Notes under the pieces: generated by a model | Database searches by the model: none | Seen by the model: only the letters and a program-made list of their open reading frames with translations | Told to the model about the DNA's origin: nothing | Made by a program: the position numbers and the translations under genes | Shown: in pieces, positions 13,104 through 16,677 of the stretch | Position numbering within the stretch: position 1 is the first letter of the stretch | Layout of the letters: the number at the start of each line of letters is the position of its first letter | Assembly: GCA_030153045.1 (NCBI GenBank) | Contig: JASLID010000014.1 | Span: 1-16,677, forward strand | DNA from: Flavobacterium sp. | GTDB taxonomy: Bacteria; Bacteroidota; Bacteroidia; Flavobacteriales; Flavobacteriaceae | Direction of reading: 5' to 3' | Length of the DNA: 16,677 nt

Positions 13104-13131
13104 AAAAGCGTCCCGATTAGAGGACGCTTTT
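13104..13131. terminator. Terminator of the ExbD-like gene
   Basis: A 10-bp stem AAAAGCGTCC/GGACGCTTTT with loop CGATTAGA is followed by T-runs on the minus strand, 20 bases after the ExbD-like stop. It also insulates the riboswitch transcript. Confidence 0.88.
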
Positions 13132-13151
13132 ATTTTTAAACTATGGAAAAT

Positions 13152-13694
13152 TTATTTATTAACTAACAATTCTTCTTCTGGAGTGATATCTACTACTGCA
13201 TACGTTGGAATTTTTGTTATTGCCATTTCGTCTAAAACATTTACTAAATCACCATAATTAGATTCTTTACTTGGTTTGATGATTACGATAAGACCTTTTT
13301 TAGGATCTCCTGTTTGGTTTACAACAAGATTGCTTTTTTGCATCAATTCTTTACGCAATGCGTTTTTATCAAGGGTTAAAGATTTTGGCCCTTCTATAGG
13401 CGAATCAAAATATCCCATATAGCTCACAATATGATTGTCTTTTCCAATCAATATTGTCATTGATCTATTGTCTCCACATCCAAAACTACATCCAACATAA
13501 CCACCGCAACCTGTTTCTCTTTCAGGCATTCCTAATTCCATAGCATTAGATCGCGATAAAAACGAAGTAAGCATAAAAAACACAATAAGTAAGAACGAAA
13601 TGCTTACCATTGCAGTTAAATCTACTCTAGGGTGCAGTTTTTTTGTTTTTCGTGTAATTGATTTTCTACCAAAATCATTTCTTGCTTCACTCAT
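13152..13694 (-). CDS. Orphan ExbD/TolR-like protein lacking the key Asp
   Basis: The 180-residue protein has the ExbD/TolR plan: a short basic cytoplasmic N-terminus, one membrane helix (about 28-46, TAMVSISFLLIVFFMLTSFL) and a periplasmic domain ending in the mixed fold (KGLIVIIKPSKESNYGDLVN). ExbD and TolR carry an essential proton-carrying Asp at the start of the helix (E. coli ExbD Asp25, in PFIDVML). Here that position is Ser31 (AMVSISF). A Cys/Gly-rich insert (GCGGYVGCSFGCGD) follows the helix. No ExbB/TolQ or TonB gene is nearby. It may belong to an orphan flavobacterial subfamily with a non-motor role. It ends at a clear terminator. Confidence 0.8.
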   Translation of the reverse strand: MSEARNDFGRKSITRKTKKLHPRVDLTAMVSISFLLIVFFMLTSFLSRSNAMELGMPERETGCGGYVGCSFGCGDNRSMTILIGKDNHIVSYMGYFDSPIEGPKSLTLDKNALRKELMQKSNLVVNQTGDPKKGLIVIIKPSKESNYGDLVNVLDEMAITKIPTYAVVDITPEEELLVNK

Positions 13695-13824
13695 ATTATT
13701 TGTTGTTTTGGTTATATAATTAGGGGTAACAATAATTATACCGAAATGTTAAAGAAAACTAAAAATTAGCACGAACTATATAGACCTGACTCGTAATTAA
13801 TTAAAATCAAGTAGGTTAAGAATA

Positions 13825-14643
13825 TTAATCCGAACCAAAAAAATCCGAATCCAATCGTTGTTTGAATCGGTCAATGGGTTTCAAATCGACATTGGTATCT
13901 CCATTGAAAATATCAAAAGGATCATCTAAACCGCTGATCAATAAATACAGGTAGCAGAATAAAAAGGTAATGGCAGAGGTAACCAAATAATCGGCTGATG
14001 GGCTTTTGAATTTGGTAATCAGCAAAAGCGACATCACAATAAACAAAATGCTTCGGAGCAAGGTATACGCTGGTGCTATAAAATTATTTCTGGAAATCGA
14101 ATACGCACGGGTAAGCTGTTTTCGCATCGCGTTGGTATTTTCCTGTATGCCTTTAATGGCTTCTTTATCGACACCTCTTTCGGCAAAATAATAGGCAATT
14201 TCATTTGATTTTCGAAGTAACGGAAAGATAACGTTAGAATCTTTACTGCTGGAATAAATCCATGTAATAATACCATCGGTAATCGCAAGCATTTCCTCAC
14301 GCAAAAAAGTACTGTTTAATTCTTCCTTACACAAATCGGAGGTTCCGGTTCTTGGGGCTCTGAAAGCCAAATAAATCCAATCTTTGATCGCTTCCAGATT
14401 AGCCGCAACTTCCCCCGGAATTTTTTCACTCTCTTTGAAATCGGACATCGTGGCGGCCAATAATAACCCAAATACAAAAAATGCTCCGGTGAAGATAATG
14501 GTGATATCAGACAGTTCTATCAAATCGTGAAAATCCTGCCCATAAAGAGAAAGTTTTTTAAAAATAAAATTCTTGATGGCCAAAACAAATAATGCTGCAA
14601 TGACAGACTTTAAAACAATAGTTCTGTTTAATATAAATTTCAT
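13825..14643 (-). CDS. Bestrophin-like (DUF4239-type) integral membrane protein
   Basis: The 272-residue protein has two N-terminal membrane helices (about 8-28 and 47-67), a long soluble helical middle, and two C-terminal helices (about 192-208 and 215-236). It ends with GLDDPFDIFNGD, which resembles the conserved LDxPF-G motif after the last helix of DUF4239/bestrophin-like proteins. True bestrophins are anion channels; channel activity for this group is not established. The gene is alone, 130 bases upstream of the ExbD-like gene on the same strand. The family call is moderate. Confidence 0.6.
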   Translation of the reverse strand: MKFILNRTIVLKSVIAALFVLAIKNFIFKKLSLYGQDFHDLIELSDITIIFTGAFFVFGLLLAATMSDFKESEKIPGEVAANLEAIKDWIYLAFRAPRTGTSDLCKEELNSTFLREEMLAITDGIITWIYSSSKDSNVIFPLLRKSNEIAYYFAERGVDKEAIKGIQENTNAMRKQLTRAYSISRNNFIAPAYTLLRSILFIVMSLLLITKFKSPSADYLVTSAITFLFCYLYLLISGLDDPFDIFNGDTNVDLKPIDRFKQRLDSDFFGSD

Positions 14644-14724
14644 GATGCTTTTTTAGAGGAGCAAAGTAACAAAAATCCAACGAATTTCAATCTTAAACTA
14701 CCAAGGCTTACTGTCGCCTAACAT

Positions 14725-14805
14725 TTAAGAATAAAGTTGTTCTCTTATTTTTATTAAGGTAGAAATTCCTTTTTCAGCATCTGGACTTTCCTGTAAAGCA
14801 GTTGC
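14725..14805 (-). pseudogene. Possible gene remnant in frame after the HxlR stop
   Basis: Directly after the HxlR stop codon the same frame stays open for 26 codons (ATALQESPDAEKGISTLIKI..., ending LYS) before TAA. The composition is protein-like, as if it were the C-terminus of a lost gene. I cannot name the parent, and a chance open stretch is possible. Confidence 0.25.
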
Positions 14806-15165
14806 TTAGTTATTTTCCTTAAATATATGTTCTCGATGTTTTATACCCCATTCAGTAATTTTATTAATTAAGTGTTCCATTTTTCTTCCATATGGAGTGA
14901 TTTCGTATTCTACAGTTATAGGTTTAGTGTTCATTACTGTTCTTGTAATGAGTTTGTTTATTTCTAATTCTTCCAAATCTTTAGATAGTTTTTTAGCCGC
15001 AATGCCATTTGTTGTCCTCTTTAACTCCATGAATCGCATTTTGCCATGTGTAAGTAGAGTAGCAATTATTTGGATCTTCCATTTTCCAGATAATACTTCC
15101 ATAGCATCTGAAATGGCTCTTATTTCTTGATTACATTCTTGTGTTAGAATAATTTCTTTTTTCAT
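14806..15165 (-). CDS. HxlR-family transcriptional regulator
   Basis: The 119-residue winged-helix protein carries the HxlR signature: LSGKWKIQIIATLLTHGKMR near 26-45, FMELKRTTNGIAAKKLSKDL and YEITPYGRKME. A single N-terminal Cys11 (LTQECNQEI) corresponds in position to the redox or electrophile-sensing Cys of HxlR members such as YodB and HypR. It is transcribed divergently from the DsbA-like/VOC genes. Two tandem 16-bp palindromes lie in the shared intergenic region, just downstream of its likely -7 box. It probably represses itself and the divergent genes until the Cys is modified. Confidence 0.88.
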   Translation of the reverse strand: MKKEIILTQECNQEIRAISDAMEVLSGKWKIQIIATLLTHGKMRFMELKRTTNGIAAKKLSKDLEELEINKLITRTVMNTKPITVEYEITPYGRKMEHLINKITEWGIKHREHIFKENN

Positions 15166-15182
15166 TTTAGTGGATTAAGTTA

Positions 15183-15198
15183 GTTTCTTCTAAGAAAC
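15183..15198. promoter_or_regulatory. Candidate HxlR operator, copy 1
   Basis: GTTTCTTCTAAGAAAC has 7-bp arms GTTTCTT/AAGAAAC. It lies between the HxlR start codon and its likely -7 box. Confidence 0.6.
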
Positions 15199-15200
15199 CA

Positions 15201-15216
15201 GTTTCCTATAGGAAAC
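15201..15216. promoter_or_regulatory. Candidate HxlR operator, copy 2
   Basis: GTTTCCTATAGGAAAC is a perfect 16-bp palindrome, 18 bp centre to centre from copy 1, with shared arms GTTTC-T/A-GAAAC. It overlaps the predicted HxlR transcription start. Confidence 0.65.
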
Positions 15217-15222
15217 ACATAT

Positions 15223-15230
15223 CAAAAATA
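15223..15230 (-). promoter_or_regulatory. Candidate -7 box of the HxlR gene
   Basis: The minus strand reads TATTTTTG, an exact TAnnTTTG match. The predicted start at about 15216 is inside the operator pair. Confidence 0.5.
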
Positions 15231-15280
15231 TGCTATTTGTATTTAACTTCGCCAAATCATAAGTAAAATATTACAAAACA

Positions 15281-16114
15281 ATGAAAGCGAAATTTTTTTT
15301 CTTGATTGTAGCGGGGGTTTGTGCTATGATCCTTGGGTGTTCGCAAATTAAAAATGAAACTTCAAAAGCTATGGAAAATACTAAAAAAACAGATTACGAT
15401 AACGGTTTTGCGTGTGACTTGAATACCGGAAAGTGTACAACATCTTCCAATTCCAATGATGAGATTGAATCTTCATTATCAAATATTAAAAGTGGGAAAT
15501 TGATTTATGTGGGAGACCCAATATGTTCCACATGTTTGGCATTTTCATCAGAAATTAAGGAGTTGAAAAAAGAGTTTGATGGAGTATTAGACTTTCAATT
15601 GGTATTAGGAGGGCTTAGACCTTATGGAAAAGAGCCAATTTCTAACATGAGAGATTATTTATTACCGCATTTTGCTAACCTAGCTAAAATGACTGGGCTC
15701 CCTATCAATAATAAGGTCCTGTATGATGATTCCTTTATTCTTGATACAGAACCTCCTTCTAGAGCAGTAGTCGTAATGAGAGAGCTTGCCCCTCAAGTAG
15801 AAAATGAATTTTATGAGAGAGTGCAAAAAGCCTTTTATTTAGATAATAGTAATACAAATTATGTTGAAGCTTACTTAGATTTTGTAGAGGAATTTGGAAT
15901 TAAAAAGGAAGTATTTAAAGAAAAATTTGAATCTAATGAAATGAAAGAATTAGTGAAATCAGATTTTCAATTTGCTCGCAAAATGGGAGTTAGATCATTT
16001 CCTACGGTGTTACTAGAGTCAAATGGTCAATTTTCAATTATTTCCGAAGGGTTTTCAAAAAGTGAGCTCATGATAAATAAAGTTAGGAGTCAGCTATATG
16101 CGAAACAAGAGTAA
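15281..16114 (+). CDS. DsbA-family thioredoxin-fold lipoprotein
   Basis: The 277-residue protein has a lipoprotein signal (AMILGC, Cys20), placing it in the envelope. A Cys-bearing linker (CDLNTGKC, Cys45 and Cys52) follows. The thioredoxin-fold core has the redox motif Cys82-Ser-Thr-Cys85 (DPICSTCLAF), a helical insertion, and the cis-Pro loop RSFPTVLL near 240, which is the FrnE/DsbA layout. It may act as a thiol oxidoreductase or isomerase, or a detoxifying thiol enzyme. It is the first gene of a plus-strand pair with the VOC protein (44-base gap), divergent from HxlR. This context points to a thiol- or electrophile-responsive role. Confidence 0.85.
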   Translation: MKAKFFFLIVAGVCAMILGCSQIKNETSKAMENTKKTDYDNGFACDLNTGKCTTSSNSNDEIESSLSNIKSGKLIYVGDPICSTCLAFSSEIKELKKEFDGVLDFQLVLGGLRPYGKEPISNMRDYLLPHFANLAKMTGLPINNKVLYDDSFILDTEPPSRAVVVMRELAPQVENEFYERVQKAFYLDNSNTNYVEAYLDFVEEFGIKKEVFKEKFESNEMKELVKSDFQFARKMGVRSFPTVLLESNGQFSIISEGFSKSELMINKVRSQLYAKQE

Positions 16115-16158
16115 ACTAATATAGAAAAGATTAAAATTAAATTCAAAACATATAGCTA

Positions 16159-16677
16159 ATGACTAAGCCAAAATTAGATTTTCCGATTAAATGTTTTAAT
16201 ATAGATCATTATACTTTGATTGTACCTAATGCCAAAGTTGTTTCTGACTTTCATCAAAATGTGCTTGGGTACAAGTTAATAAACACAATTTTAGTTAATG
16301 CAGGTTCAGCTTCAGAAGGTAAGCATGATATGCTGAACTATGTTCTTGGGTGGCCAAATAATGAAAAAGGTGTAATGGTTGTAACTGAAGGCTTAACTAA
16401 GGAGTCTATTTTTCATAAGTTTTATGAGAAGTTTGGACAAGGTATACACCATGTAGCTTTTGAAGTAGATGATATTGAAGATATTTTTGAACTATTAGTT
16501 TCTAAAGGAATAGAAATGACTTCGGATAAGATATTGAGAGATCCATTATCAGGATTGAGACAATTTTTTATTTCAAATAAATATGCAGGTGTCTTCATTG
16601 AGTTGATAGAAAGAAAAAGTGAAACACAGGATAAAACTTCTGAGAAACAAGGTTTCTTTACACATGATAATATGTCA
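16159..16677 (+). CDS. VOC (glyoxalase/dioxygenase-fold) protein, partial at the right edge
   Basis: The frame opens at the ATG at 16159 and is still open at the window end (173 codons). One vicinal-oxygen-chelate domain is visible: NIDHYTLIV (metal ligand His17), GIHHVAFEVDD (His97 or His98) and VFIELIE (Glu148). This is the His-His-Glu set of metal-dependent VOC enzymes such as extradiol dioxygenases, methylmalonyl-CoA epimerase and HPPD relatives. The FFISNKYAGVFIELIER end is HPPD/epimerase-like. The substrate is unknown. It lies 44 bases after the DsbA-like gene and is probably in the same HxlR-controlled operon. CatE, a VOC catechol dioxygenase under HxlR-type YodB/CatR control in Bacillus, offers a parallel. 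Confidence 0.82.
   Translation, partial: MTKPKLDFPIKCFNIDHYTLIVPNAKVVSDFHQNVLGYKLINTILVNAGSASEGKHDMLNYVLGWPNNEKGVMVVTEGLTKESIFHKFYEKFGQGIHHVAFEVDDIEDIFELLVSKGIEMTSDKILRDPLSGLRQFFISNKYAGVFIELIERKSETQDKTSEKQGFFTHDNMS

Overview
The window looks like a chromosomal piece of a low-GC Bacteroidota, most likely a Flavobacterium-type flavobacterium. The signs are AT-rich spacers, promoter-like TAnnTTTG -7 boxes instead of strong Shine-Dalgarno sites, DM13/YHS/SWIM/WGR protein families, and terminators of the form AAAAGCGTCC...GGACGCTTTT. No complete insertion sequence, phage module or CRISPR array is visible.

Layout: (1) Positions 1-2450 hold a minus-strand block: a DM13 lipoprotein, an outer-membrane beta-barrel, a Crp/Fnr regulator and a YHS-domain protein running off the left edge. 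Near-identical 16-bp TGT-N10-ACA sites lie upstream of the DM13 gene and the YHS gene at exactly the same distance from a -7 box, so the Crp/Fnr protein probably controls this block. (2) Positions 2570-4205 hold a small secreted protein of unknown function, converging across a bidirectional terminator with an SPFH/band-7 protein. (3) Positions 4480-5810 hold a minus-strand tRNA region. tRNA-Arg(ACG) is normal and Asp(GTC) is complete. Pro(TGG) and Leu(TAG) are aberrant, and His(GTG) has a hairpin in its T arm. At the far end is a scrambled segment in which one 3' tRNA half precedes its own matching 5' half, as in a circularly permuted tRNA gene. A Cys-rich protein is encoded inside the region. 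(4) Positions 5825-6613 hold two short minus-strand transcription units, each with promoter, tiny ORF and terminator, and with related 3' parts. (5) Positions 6755-11196 hold a WGR/MolR-like protein split by one in-frame TAG, followed by a SWIM zinc-finger protein. (6) Positions 11204-13131 hold an XRE-type regulator with two palindromic operators, an acyl-CoA thioesterase, and a well-conserved cobalamin riboswitch that now leads only into a 79-codon stump of metE. (7) Positions 13152-14643 hold an orphan ExbD-like protein lacking the proton-carrying Asp, and a bestrophin-like membrane protein. (8) Positions 14725-16677 hold an HxlR regulator divergent from a DsbA-like lipoprotein and a VOC (glyoxalase/dioxygenase-fold) protein, with two tandem palindromes between them; this looks like a thiol- or electrophile-stress module.

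The most unusual part is the tRNA region: a candidate permuted tRNA, hairpin-bearing tRNAs and small palindromes related in sequence. The metE stump behind an intact riboswitch and the repeated operator/promoter geometry around the Crp/Fnr gene are the next best leads. Family assignments rest on motif recognition by eye; no database search was run.
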